Shown here: positions 22,515 to 34,115 of the stretch, one piece after another
Position numbering within the stretch: the first letter of the stretch is position 1
Layout of the letters: each line of letters begins with the position of its first letter
NCBI GenBank assembly: GCA_026545225.1
Contig: CM048845.1
Coordinates: 124,005,533 to 124,069,532, forward strand
Direction: 5' to 3'
DNA length: 64,000 nt
DNA from: Cornus controversa
Taxonomy: Eukaryota > Streptophyta > Magnoliopsida > Cornales > Cornaceae
Translations under genes and position numbers: made by a program
The notes under the pieces: generated by a model
Databases searched by the model: none
The model's input: only the letters and a program-made list of their open reading frames with translations
Told to the model about the DNA's origin: nothing

Positions 22515-24497
22515 TCATAGTATCAATAGGCACAAACTTCTCCAAATCTTCCTTTTCATCCAGATAGTTTTAACATGCAATTTATCAGAAAAGTATTGTG
22601 GATAAACAAAAATATTTTTTTTCTTGTTTGAATTCCTTTTAGCTTTAGAATTTTTGGGTTTGTTCCAATAATGTGAATTTTTAGTATGAACCTTATTCTT
22701 AGCAAAAGAATTATGCACATGAAAATTAGAATTAGAATGTCCATTCTTACCACAAAAAGAACAATAAAGCACATTGGACACTACATTAGCATGCAAAAAC
22801 TCAACATGAGGCTTAGGTTTGGGTTCAGACACATTCAAGTTCTAGGGTTTAACAAAAACAGTTTTTTCCTTAGATGATGACCCAACAAAACCTAATCTAG
22901 TTTTATCTTCTATTGGCTTACCAACACTAATAATGCAATCAAGCTTAATCTGTCCAGAAGTAAAAGTATTTAATTTCTCTTGTGATTTTTTCAATTCAGG
23001 CTCAAGAAAATTAACTCTAGCAATAAGAGAATTTTTGGCAGAAATAACTTAACTTACCTCGTTTTCGAGAAACTTGACTTTGCCTTGAAGATTCAGAATT
23101 TATGTTTTACTTTCTTCAATCAACTTCACATGATCTTCATTATTTTTCTTCAAAATTTCTTTCTCAGATTTTTCTTGCTTTAGTTTATCAGATTTCTTAT
23201 TATAAGCCTCCAGCAATTTCTCAAAGAGTTCTGGCAGCTTACTTTCACATGGTTCTACATCAGACTACTCAACTTCTGAATCATCAAACCCTACTTGACT
23301 GAGTGTAGTGTACACCTCTGTTTCACCTATATCAGAAAAAGAATCATTAGTAGTATCATCATTCAATAAAGTAATAAAAGTAAAAAAATCATTCTCAACA
23401 AAAGAATCACTATCAGAGTTAGAAGATTCAGACTTAGAAATAATAGCTTTCATGACTTTCTTTTTAATTTTAAAACTTTTCTGTGCACTAAAACTATTTT
23501 TCATAGAACTTGGACATTGATTAGATGTATGACCTTTACAACCACATGTCCAAAAAGTAAGCTCAATCTTTCTAGAGTCATCTTCTTTCCTTTTACTTTC
23601 CTTACCTTTGGATGATGAGCCTTAATTCCGGAATTTAGAAGGATTTTCTTTTCTCAAATTTCTACCATATTCAAGAATCTTTCTAAATTTACTAGCAAGG
23701 AGTGTAACATCATTATCTGAATCATATTCAAAACTTTTAATTTTTTCAACTTCAGATTTTGAAGAATCTGAAATATTTGACAAACTTGAAGACTTGGAAC
23801 TCTTTGAGGTTTTTAAAGCCAATTTTTTTATTTTCTGAAGTTTTGGATATTTCATCTCAAAAGTTTAAATTGATCCAACTAACTCAACCACCTCCATAGA
23901 ATCTACATCTCTGCTCTCATCTAAGGCTTCCAACTTAGCTTGGAACCTATAAGGCAATGATCTTATGATTTTTCTAATAATCTGAAGATATGAAATTTCT
24001 TCACCAAGCTTAGCACTACTTTGAATAATATCATTAAGTCTAGAATAAAAATAAAAAAATATCTCATCTTCATCCATTCTAATTGTTTCAAATTTAGTAG
24101 CAAACATATATAACTTAGATCTCCTTACCTTGGAAGTACCCTCATGAGTTACCTATAAAATATCCTATGCTTCTTTCGAAGTGAAACATGCAAAAATTCT
24201 AGCAAATTCAGAAGGAACAACAGAATTAAATATAGCATATAAACCCTTATTGTTATTATTAGTATCTTCATGCTCAACATTAGACCATATTGTTTTATCC
24301 TTTTCTATAGTCACTGCAGTATCACCATCACCAATGGTAGTAGTAGGAATTTTATAGCCATTCTCTACAGCCATCCAAACTCTCTCTCCTTGAGATTTTA
24401 AAAAGGTTTTCAGACGAGACTTCCAGAAAGTATAATTTGAACCATCAAACAAAGGAGTTCGCTGAATTGATTCACCCTCTTTCATACTAGATTCCAT
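22515..24497 (-). pseudogene. Copia SIRE-like gag, copy 1
   Basis: The start MESSMKEGESIQRTPLFDGS at 24,497 is the DUF4219/UBN2-type gag opening found in plant Copia elements, with FWKSRLKTFLKSQGERVW following. The frame then passes through several stops and frameshifts. It includes the block KFETIRMDEDEIFFYFYSRL (near 24,090), a Ser-rich stretch, a zinc knuckle CGCKGHTSNQC (near 23,540) and a second knuckle-like motif CSFCGKNGHSNSNFHVH near 22,760. A long charged region near 23,050-23,200 is probably coiled coil. It ends near 22,515 without running into protease or integrase. Confidence 0.75.
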
Positions 24498-24574
24498 AAT
24501 AATTTTTGAAAACAAAAATAAATTTTGATTTTAAAAATACTTCTCAAGGAACTACTCACAAATTAGAGAACACT

Positions 24575-24586
24575 GCTCTGATACCA
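24575..24586 (-). promoter_or_regulatory. Primer-binding site, tRNA-Met type
   Basis: The minus strand reads TGGTATCAGAGC two bases from the LTR end. This is the classic initiator-tRNA-Met primer site of plant Copia elements. Confidence 0.85.
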
Positions 24587-24588
24587 AT

Positions 24589-25760
24589 TGTGAGTTGCGC
24601 GATGTGGAAGTGGTTACGAGAAGTACTTTAAAACCTAGAGGGGGGTGAATAGGATCACTTGCTCGTTTGCTTAGTTTTTAATATTATCCAATTTTAATTC
24701 CAATTAAAATTCTAAGCAATCCCACAAAAGCAAATAAATAAATAAAGTGCATTAAAATAAAAAATGCACCGGATATACGTGGAAACCCAAGATGGAAAAA
24801 CCACGGGTGAGGCTTTGTAGCCCCGGAGAAACAAATCCACTATCATTGAATCAAAGTACAACAGACTATGTCTCAGGATCACACCCACTCCATTGCGACT
24901 ACCTCATCCAACTACTACAGATTCCCAGCTAACGTCAAAATCCTTTTAGAAGTAACTGGAAAAACACAAACACTCAGTAAGTATTCTGTCCCCTTCGTAG
25001 CACGATCTTCTTCTCCTTCCTCACCAACGAACAATTGTAGAAGAAACCAAAAGCTCCAATGTCTGACCGAATAAGAGAACTCTGTAGTAGTCTCTGTACT
25101 CTCAATCAAATTGAGAACACCACCCTAAGATCACTCAGTGTATATGTGTGTGCTCTCAAAAGAAAAACAAACAGAAAAATCAAAGAGAATTTTTCTGCAC
25201 TAAAAATACTCTCAAAAAGCTTTTTCTCCCTAAAAATAATAATCTATTTTAAGCACACTTGTAGAGAAAATATAGAGTAGTATTTATAGGCATAGAAGTC
25301 CTAATCCTACTTGAAAAATAAGTTAAAAACCCTTAAAACGTTTTAGAGAAGTTCTGGTTTGATTAAGAAACGAATTTGGACTAAAAAGAAAATTTTCGCA
25401 CATGTCAGCCAAGTCGGACCGGTCCTACTTTTTGGGGACGGGTGAAACTTTTTACACATGTAAAAAATCAAAAGTCCCGAAAGAAGTTGGACCAGTCCTA
25501 AAAATTGGGGACTGATGGGACTTTGGAAAACTCATATTTTCAGTTTTAAAGCATATTTTCTAAGTCCTAAGCCCACCAAAATTCAAAACACAGTGTCCTC
25601 TCTCACATACTTGTACTAAGTGATGTTCTCATCTAATCCATGGTATCGCGACACTTGTTGTTCAGTTTCCACGATCGAGACACAAAATTGAACAAAAATT
25701 ACAACTCGATCAATCAAGTTTTGACATCGAAGTTTGTCAATTACAAATATATACGTCACA
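24589..25760 (-). repeat. 5' LTR of Copia copy 1
   Basis: The LTR is 1,172 bp. On the plus strand it begins TGTGAGTTGCGCG and ends ATATACGTCACA, giving 5 bp perfect inverted tips TGTGA/TCACA. It shares its layout with the LTR at 30,257-31,529, including the words GATATACGTGGAAA and the CT-rich block near 25,005. A pair of GGACCGGTCC-type motifs lies at 25,414-25,515. Confidence 0.8.
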
Positions 25761-27447
25761 TATGCAATAATTTTAATTTCCATGCATGTCATTTAGGGGT
25801 CATTAGGGTTTCAAAATTGGAATTATGATTTTCAATTAAAGTTGTTTGGTTATATATAACTAATAAAATATGTATTAAAAGTTTTTTGAATTAAAAAATA
25901 GAATTATAACCTAAACAAAACCCTTTTTAGTTTCACTACATTATTTATTTATTTTTAAATAGAAAAATAGAGTTATAATCTAAACAAAACCATAAAAGCC
26001 CTAAAATCACAAACACCAATACAAACACGGCTCTCATCAACACTATTTGCTTTTAGTTTTGGGTTAATTTGTGTTTATTGAGTTTTTTAGTGGGTTGTAC
26101 CGAAATAACAATCAATAATTGGGTTGAAAATCTGCAACTTATTTATAAGAAGTTCAATTGAGTAAACGAGTATATTTATGCATGTAATTTAGGGGTCTTT
26201 AGGGTTTCAAAATTGGAATTGAGATTTTTAATTAGAGTTGTTTGGTTATATATAACTATTAAAATATGTATTAAAAGTCTTTTTAAATTAAATAGTTATT
26301 GGTTTCAATTAAGACTATAAGTTCACATTTCAATTAGGTTTTTTTTTAATTAAACAATTGTAGACAGATGGATATAATGGCTAATGTGATTATTTGACCA
26401 TGAAGGCATCAAACCATAAACTCGTTAAAAAAAATGTACCTATATATAAACTAACAGAACAATAATCTGATTTGATGTATACTTTACATGTTATGATTTG
26501 TTGCTCACCAACTTCTTCACAATAATTATTTATGAATTGAGTGAAGTTGGGATTTAGAATGCCTTTTCCTATTTTCTAGGATTTTAGTTTTAATACTTTA
26601 TCACAGTTTTCAATAACCAATAAAATAGAAATTAAAAATTTAGAAAAAGTTGTTCAAGTGACCATTCATCTTATTTAGAAATAAATATCTTTATTCTTTC
26701 AATGTTACAAATGATAATATTTAACGTTTTTTTATATTGTAATTAATAATAATGAAGTATGCACAAATGCATTCTTATCTGTATCAATGTGCGATTAGGA
26801 TCATAATATCTTGCATATTGAAGATCTCATTGTCAAATAATCTAATATTTTCATACTAGATTTATACTCAGTTGCAAAGAATAATAATTTTTTTATATAT
26901 TTTAAAAGCATAAACAATAGGAAACACAATTTGATTACAAAACAGCAGAAATCAGTAATTAAGGATAAATTATTAAAAGTTTTAAAAGCAATAAGTAATT
27001 TTAAATTTGTTTAAACAATATTATTTTTATTACAATAGTAATTTTATTTTATTATAATTGAATAAAATTTCAATATTTCTTCATTTTTAATTTAACACAC
27101 ATACAAATAATATCAATAGTCCTAAAATCATATCTTATAATAAAGTAATAATTTGCAAAGAATAATTTTATTTTTTTAATATATTTTAGAGGTTCTCACG
27201 TGCACCTTAAAAATTAAAAAAAAAATTATTTACCATGATGTAATTACCGAATAAGAATGAAAAATTATTAATTAAAAAACCATTATTCATCATTATACCT
27301 TTCGATTTTTCTTTTTATTATTGTGAGAGTCTAAAACTTTTTATTATTTTTTATTTTTACAGTTTCTTTAGCGGTTTCTTCTATTAGGTTTAATTGATGT
27401 GGTTGCTTTGTTTTTCTCTCGACTTCACATGTAAATTCTATCTTAAA

Positions 27448-27487
<40 letters not shown>

Positions 27488-28057
27488 ATTTATATTGTTT
27501 TACTGTCATTGTCATTTTTGTTTGTTTTACCATTCTTGTAGTTTTTTGTTTTTATGATCGTACAAAATAGTTTTTACTATCATTTATCTCTCCTTTTCAA
27601 AACAATTCCAATGCAAGTCTATCTTAAAGTTTGTTATGAAATTCTCTAATTTTCTTTTATTCATCATTAATCTCTCTTTTCCAAATTTTTTTGTGATGTT
27701 CCTTTATGTTATTGTTATGCTTATTATTATTTTTCATTATTGTTATGATTATGACCGAAGTTTCGAATCAAAGTTTTCAAATTGGAATTAGGGTTTCAAC
27801 CAAAGTTGATTACGGTCCAACGAAAAGAAAGAATTTAAGACTAGCTAGAAGCATAAAATATAGTAAAATGTTTAATGTAATTTTATTAAAAAGTTAGGTC
27901 TCATCTCATGATATGTACAAAAACTATAAAATAAGGTTTTGAATAAATTGTTAATTAAACTTAAAAGATATATTTTTAATTCTAAATAAAATTGTTTGCT
28001 TGTATTATTTAATGGTCTCAAGTATTTATTATCTATGTAAGATAAACTTTAAATCTA
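25761..28057. other. AT-rich intergenic DNA with a 119 bp direct repeat
   Basis: I see no gene here. Positions 25,782-25,900 and 26,178-26,296 are direct copies (both run ATGCATGT, then GGGTTTCAAAATTGGAATT, then GTTTGGTTATATATAACTA), about 396 bp apart. They differ at roughly one base in ten. A (TA)n run lies at 27,451-27,478. An open frame of 63 codons at 27,706 has no recognisable content. Confidence 0.55.
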
Positions 28058-29435
28058 GGGAGCCTATATTGGCACTCTACCAACATCATCTGGCACTCCA
28101 CTGCCATCTTTTTTAAAAAATAAAATTACAAAGGTGTCCCTCTACTATATAATATTTGATTCTTATATTTTTAATACCCTAATTACCCTTATTTGATTAG
28201 GTTAGAATTATTGGCTCCAAATTGTAACTTTTCTCTCTCGTTCTCTCTATTTTGGCATGAAAATACTTCTTCTCTCTCACGTTCCCTCTCCTCTCAACGT
28301 CTGAGTTAGAAAAAGTCATTGAAATTATTAAGACAAACAGTATTGAAAAGATTTCAAAAATTTATGAATCACTCAACCCTAATTTTCATAGTAATGTGAT
28401 TTTTTTGTTCTACTTTATTCTTCAGACTATATTGTTTGAGTTGATTTTAAAAATATTATTTGTTCTTGTAGAATCAATTTATCAATATTTATTTTAAAAG
28501 TAGAAAAGTTTAGAATTTAATATAATGATTTAGAGAGTATCGATCAAATGCATGTGATTAAAATAATAAAGGTTACGTGATTAGATAAGCTAGGAAGAAG
28601 TTGTTAATAATAGATTACCTACATAATATTTAAAAAGTATTTGAGTTGAAAACAAACATTATATCAATGAATAAAACATATTTGGAAAAAAATTAATTTT
28701 ATTTAAAATCAAAAGAAAGTTTAATTTTAATTAAATAAAAATTATGGTATATAGCTCTTTAAGGAAACTAAGGAAATATTTTTTATTTTAATAGGGAACT
28801 ATTAGAAATTAAAAGATGAAAAGAGAAAAACATAACTCTATGAAATTATTTTTCAATTGTAGTCGTCTTAATTTAGCTAAGGAGCCTTTGCACAAAAATT
28901 TCAAAAAATAAAAATAAAAAAATTAATATGATTTTTTTCTTCATTTGCTTTTTATCTTTTCCCTTCCTTTCTGTTTTGTTTGTTCATAAATTGATGGTAT
29001 GTTTCTAATTTATGTTATTTTATAAATAAGACAAATGGAAAATAAATTAAACATTCTGTGAATAAAAAGACAATATTTCAAAATTTAGATTCTTTTAGTT
29101 ATATAAGATAGGGACACGAGCAACAAGTTTCAATTGAAAAATGTCCTAACTATAGTATCTGGGTGGCAATAAATGGATTGTTATATTGTAAATCAAAAGC
29201 AAAAATAAAATCAATTACAAATTAATTGGGATAACAAGGATGTAGTTGAAAAAATGTTTTTTTTAAGAAAGATAAAATAGATTAGAATTGTGTCCTGATT
29301 TAGAAGGTCAATTATGGTACTAAAAATATAAGAATCAAAGATGGTATAACATAGAATTACTTTTGTAATTTTACTTTAAAAAAGGATGGGCGTGGAATGC
29401 TAGAGGTTATTGGTGGAGTGTCAATATTAGCTCCC
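28058..29435. mobile_element. Non-autonomous TIR DNA transposon with long inverted repeats (Mutator-like?)
   Basis: The ends are inverted copies: the left begins GGGAGCCTATATTGGCACTC and the right, read inward on the minus strand, GGGAGCTAATATTGACACTC. Similarity continues for about 140 bp on each side, through TTTGATTCTTATATTTTTA. The element is flanked by TAAATCTA and TAAAACTA, an 8 bp duplication with one mismatch. The interior has no open frame, so it is non-autonomous. Long TIRs favour a Mutator-like element, but those usually give 9-11 bp duplications, and 8 bp would suit hAT; the superfamily is open. Confidence 0.7.
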
Positions 29436-29654
29436 TAAAACTATTATAATATATATTTTAATTTCTAAAAGGATTTTACCCATCTTTATTATTTTTGTGT
29501 GCAATTTTATTATTTGAAAGAAAAAAATTTGCATCGAAGGATTATATTCATATGAATTTTATTTTAGATAATAATTCTATAAGTTTAGGCTATAACTTTA
29601 ATTTTATATTAGTGTATTATTTCACCATCAAAATAATTAAAGGGTAAAGATATC

Positions 29655-30256
29655 TATATATATACACACACACACACACACACTATTACTAAAAGTACAA
29701 AGAGGTTCAAAGGTTTCAATACATTTTTTATTTTTATAATGCATTCTTATTTTTTATTATAATATATTTATTGTAATAAATACATAGAAACATAATCTTT
29801 CCATAAATCTGAAACACCAAGTATTCTTTTTTAATTCTATTTATTATTTGCTTCACACATTATCGCTAACAAAAACTCTTCCTATTTGAGAAAAAATAAA
29901 AATAATATTATAATTTTCTAATTCTATTTATTCTTTTTCTTACACTTCATTCCTAACACAAAATCTTCCTATTTTTAAAATTCAAATAATTTTATTAGAA
30001 AAAATAATTTACAAAGTTTTAAATCATTTAATTTAATTAGAATTCCTTTCTCCTCAAATGTCTAAAGACATTTGGATTAGTGTGAGTTGCGCGGTACAAA
30101 GTTTACAAAGTTTCAAATAATTTACAAAGTTTCAAATCATTTAATTTAATTAGAATTCCTTTCTCCTCAAATTAAGTCACTCTAAATTCCATTTAGAGTG
30201 ACTTAATTAGATTTTTTCTTCTTTTTCCTTCTATTAGTTGAATGGATTATGATTAG
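29655..30256. repeat. Left part of a degenerate tandem-repeat region, with a stray LTR tip
   Basis: A (CA)n run lies at 29,663-29,683. From about 29,820 the sequence cycles through degenerate units built on TCTAATTCTATTTATTC and CTAACACAAA, the same text as the array at 37,200-38,095 beyond the Copia insertion. Positions 30,007-30,059 and 30,117-30,170 are near-identical direct copies. Position 30,081-30,097 is a 17 bp tip of the Copia LTR (TGTGAGTTGCGCGGTAC) preceded by GATTAG, exactly as at the real LTR start. Confidence 0.6.
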
Positions 30257-31529
30257 TGTGAGTTGCGCGGTACGGAAGCAGCTGCGAAAGTTAGATTTAA
30301 AACTTAGAGGGATTGATTAGGTTAACTCATTTTTTGCTATCTTCCAGATTATCCAATTTTAAGTCTAATTAAAATTTTAAGCAATCCCACAAAATAAGTA
30401 AATAAAATAAAGTGCAGTAAAGTAAAGAATACACCAGATATACGTGGAAAATCCAGATCGGAAAAAAAACATAGGAGAGACTTTGTAGCCCCAGAAAAGC
30501 AAATCCATTATCGTCGAAGCAAATCTACTATTGTCGAAGCAAAGTACAACAGACTCTATCTCAACTCACACCCACTCCACTCTGACAAGAACTTTGATGC
30601 ATAACACCTCAGACTTACAATTGCAACTACATCATCCAATTGCTACAGATTCTTGGCTAACGTCAAAATCCTCTCAAAAGGGTAACTAGAAAAACACGAA
30701 CACTTAACAAGTATTGTGTCCCCTTCGTAGCTCAATCTTCTTCTCCTTCCTCACCAAGGAACAGTTGTAAAAGAAATCAATCTAGTAACTTGATCACGAA
30801 GAAATCTTCAATGCATTCTTCAAACAGTTGATCAAGCAAATAGAGACACCCTAAATCAATCAGTGAATACGTGTGTGCTCTCAAAATATAAATAAAGAAT
30901 TGAGAAAAAAATCCATTGCTAGAAAAATATTTCAATGTTTTCTCTCTATAGAATATGAATTTTTATTTTGTTGAAAGCTTAATGAGAGACAAACCATATG
31001 AGGTTTTTATAGAAATTAAAAACCCTAATTTTTCATGAAAAACAAGTTGAAAATCAATAGGAAACAAGTCCCCATGTTTTAGGAAAGGTCTGGGTTAAAT
31101 TCGAATCAAAATAAGACAAAAAAGGCAAAACTTTGCAGAGAATACACCTTAGACCGGTCTAGCCTTGTTTAAATTTCTACGCGAGATATTGAGACCTTTG
31201 GACTGGTCTAGCCTTTACTTGGACTGGAAGCATTTTGCTCAAAATTTCCTTTATTCAAGGTCAGAACTTCCCGATTTGAAATTTATGTGTTCTCACCATT
31301 TTACCTAGACTACGTGACTCTCATATGTGATCAATGATGTCCTTATACACTCGGAACCATCTCAAAACTTCACTCTTTCGAATCCTTGTTCAGACCATTG
31401 ATGGCTTCCTCATGCTCACTTTGAGACCTCAATTAGATGATCAATGAAAATAATATAACTCAAAAAATACAACTCGATCATGTTTTATTTTGACACCAAA
31501 GATTGCCAATTACAAAAATATACGTCACA
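30257..31529 (-). repeat. 3' LTR of Copia copy 2
   Basis: The LTR is 1,273 bp with ends TGTGAGTTGCGCGG and ATATACGTCACA on the plus strand. Immediately right of it the minus-strand polypurine tract appears as TCTCCCCTTTT (31,531). A pair of GACCGGTCTAGCC / GACTGGTCTAGCC motifs lies at 31,149-31,213. It is about 100 bp longer than the LTR of copy 1. Confidence 0.8.
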
Positions 31530-34100
31530 ATCTCCCCTTTTGACAATTTCGTGACAAAATCAACCTAGACAATTATAACCTAACCACTGAAAAAATCATA
31601 TTACAATATTTCTCAATTACAAAGAAATATATTTTGAAGAACTTAGAGCATCATCAGTAAGCTTTCAAACTTTACACGTAATGTCTGCCAAAAACTTATA
31701 AAATCTGTATATCATGCAAACAACACTACCTGTGAAATCTTAATCAAGAAAAACATAAATGATAACAAGTATTATAAAATCATCTCCAAACTCTCCCTTA
31801 ATCATATAACCAATGAAGTATACTATCTCTCCCATATGTCTCAAAAAAAACATAAATCCCCCCTTTGTCAAAACACCTGAATGAGTCTCTCCCTTTTTGG
31901 AACAAATTGTCAAAGTAAAAATAATGAGAACAAATCAACACATGATTAAGTGAGATGTAACATCCAATCAAATATATCACATAAGTCCCAAACTGATAGA
32001 GTGTTACACATAAACATAGCAAAAAAAATAGAAAGGATAGAGCATAACATGTCTTAGCAAATAAAAACATAGAACATAACAAGTTCAAGTATCAAGTCTA
32101 GACATAAACAGAACTAATTTCTCAAAGTCTAGCAAAACATAAAATAGGTTTAAATCACCAAGACCTAATCCTCCTCATCATTATCATCATTATGATCTCC
32201 ATAAACTAAATATCAACATCTAACACAAAGATGTCTTTGTACATGTAATTCCATATCTAAACAAGTCTAAGTCATAAATCTAGCAAACAGAAGAACTAGT
32301 TAGAATAATCAAAGTATCAAAGCCTAAAAACTAGTTATCATCAGTGATGTAGGAGAAGGAATGATGTCCATTACCAAATATGCATTAGGTTCTCATAAGC
32401 CTCATTCATTATCCTCTATAGGTGGTTTATCAAGATTCGTCCTCAAATATTACAAAATAATACCACCTATTAATATCAAAAACGCCAATTATTTGAGCCA
32501 AATCAAATAAGGACTCTCAAACATTGTCCACAAACATACCCTAAATAAAGTCAATTCTTTCTTCTTCACTTATAGAAGCACTTTCCTTAGCTCTTAGATC
32601 TGTCCATTAGAGCTACAATGACTGAAAGCATAAACAAGTTCACAAGCTCCATTAAAGAACTATGTCAAACATTTAGAGAGCAACCTTTAAAAACACAAGC
32701 TTCAAACAAATTTTGTTAGTTCAATCTCTTAAACACAACACAAATCCTCCAAAGATCAATCCCTTCCACCAATTTAGCTCGATATCAAGCACAAATATCA
32801 ACCAATATGATGCAATATATCAAGCACAAAATATGATGAGAGTTGTGTCAAAGTGAGGGAAAAAGAGAGAAAAATGCACACAATGTGAAAGTAAACACAA
32901 TAAGAACATAATGCAGACATGCACATAAAAAGACTCTTGGACGAGCCTATGTGGACCGGTCCAGCTTGGTTCAAGTGGTGTGTTGACCAACTTTGACCCT
33001 TTTTGCAATTTAAAAAAAAAAGCCTAAAAATCTAGAAAAATAGGAAAATATTTTTGGAATTTTATTTTGTGAAAATAAAAAATATAACAATCATAAAATC
33101 ATTAAAACCAATTTCTCACATAAAATAACAATGAGTTCTAAAATTTTTAAAAAATATCAAGAAATTTCACAAATGCACAATTTTAAAACTCATAAATTTG
33201 TCAACAAAATTCATACTTAATTTCAAGATCATGGCATAATTTCTAATACATAAATATCTATAAAAATTTAGAAATTCATCTAATAAATTCATGTGTGTGT
33301 GTGCAATCCAACATCATCAAAAATTAATCAATTTTTTTTATTCATCTTCTAAAACACATTGGATGATAAGAAAATAAAATCACACATGATCAAATATTTT
33401 TCATTGAATTTTAATTTTTATTTATTTATAAGACGGTGGCTTTCATATTTACGGGCAGCTAGCTATTTCCTCAAAACAACTTCTTTAAAAGATATCTCAT
33501 TACAAATTTATGTCGTAGTAGTAATTTCGAACAAATTCCGAAGGTAACCTTTTCCTTTTGTCTTAGATTTTCAGTAATTTATTTTTTTTCTTTTTTTTTT
33601 ATTTTTCTTTTCATGCTAAATAAAAATAGAATATTTTCTTTTCATTTTTCTACTCATACAATATACTATAGTCAACTTCACATTAGTTTTCAATCAATTC
33701 TCTTAGAGTTGGACTAGTGCACAAATTGTATGGACTCAAAAGATTCACCTCTGAAAACATTAGTCATCAATGCTTAGATCATAAACTCAAGCACTTCATC
33801 TATTGATAAACTAAGTGTCCCAATCATGCATTCACAAATCAAAGTGAACTTCAATAGAAATATAGAGAATTCACATTATTTTATAGAAAAATATGATTTT
33901 AACATTCACATGATTATCATTACAAAATAAACCAAACCCAACCTAATCTAAAAGATATGGTCCAATGAAAAACAAATAATGCACATAAGCTCAGTACATG
34001 ACCATAAAAGTACTAATGACCTCAATTAGGGGGTTTTGCACCAAAGACCTATTAGGAATAAATCACATAGTATCAACAAGCACAAATTTATTCAAATATT
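31530..34100 (-). mobile_element. Non-coding interior of Copia copy 2
   Basis: The layout matches 19,586-22,500 of copy 1: the polypurine tract, remnants of the 3' ORF around 32,160-32,600 (now without any long open frame), a GGACCGGTCC motif at 32,953, and the block GGCTTTCATATTTACGGGC near 33,440. A 96-codon frame at 31,798-32,088 is hydrophobic by chance of base composition and has no counterpart in copy 1, so I do not call it a gene. Confidence 0.6.
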
Positions 34101-34115
34101 CCTTTCTCATCCAAA

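Larger units (their letters stand above)
19586..25760 (-). mobile_element. Ty1/Copia SIRE-like element, copy 1, lacking pol and 3' LTR
   Basis: Read on the minus strand the order is: 5' LTR (25,760-24,589), Met-type primer site, long gag (about 24,497-22,515), 1.6 kb of non-coding DNA, a 3' ORF (20,886-20,023) and a purine-rich tract (complement of TCTCCCCCTTTG) at 19,588. Protease, integrase, RT and RNase H are absent. The 3' LTR that should lie left of 19,586 has been replaced by a broken Athila-like LTR. Element copy 2 (30,257-37,028) shows the same order without pol. Confidence 0.75.

Noticed and set aside
31798..32088. Hydrophobic 96-codon minus-strand frame as an envelope-like gene
   Set aside because: It lies at the 3' end of Copia copy 2, but copy 1 has no corresponding frame there. 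Hydrophobicity follows from the T-rich strand.
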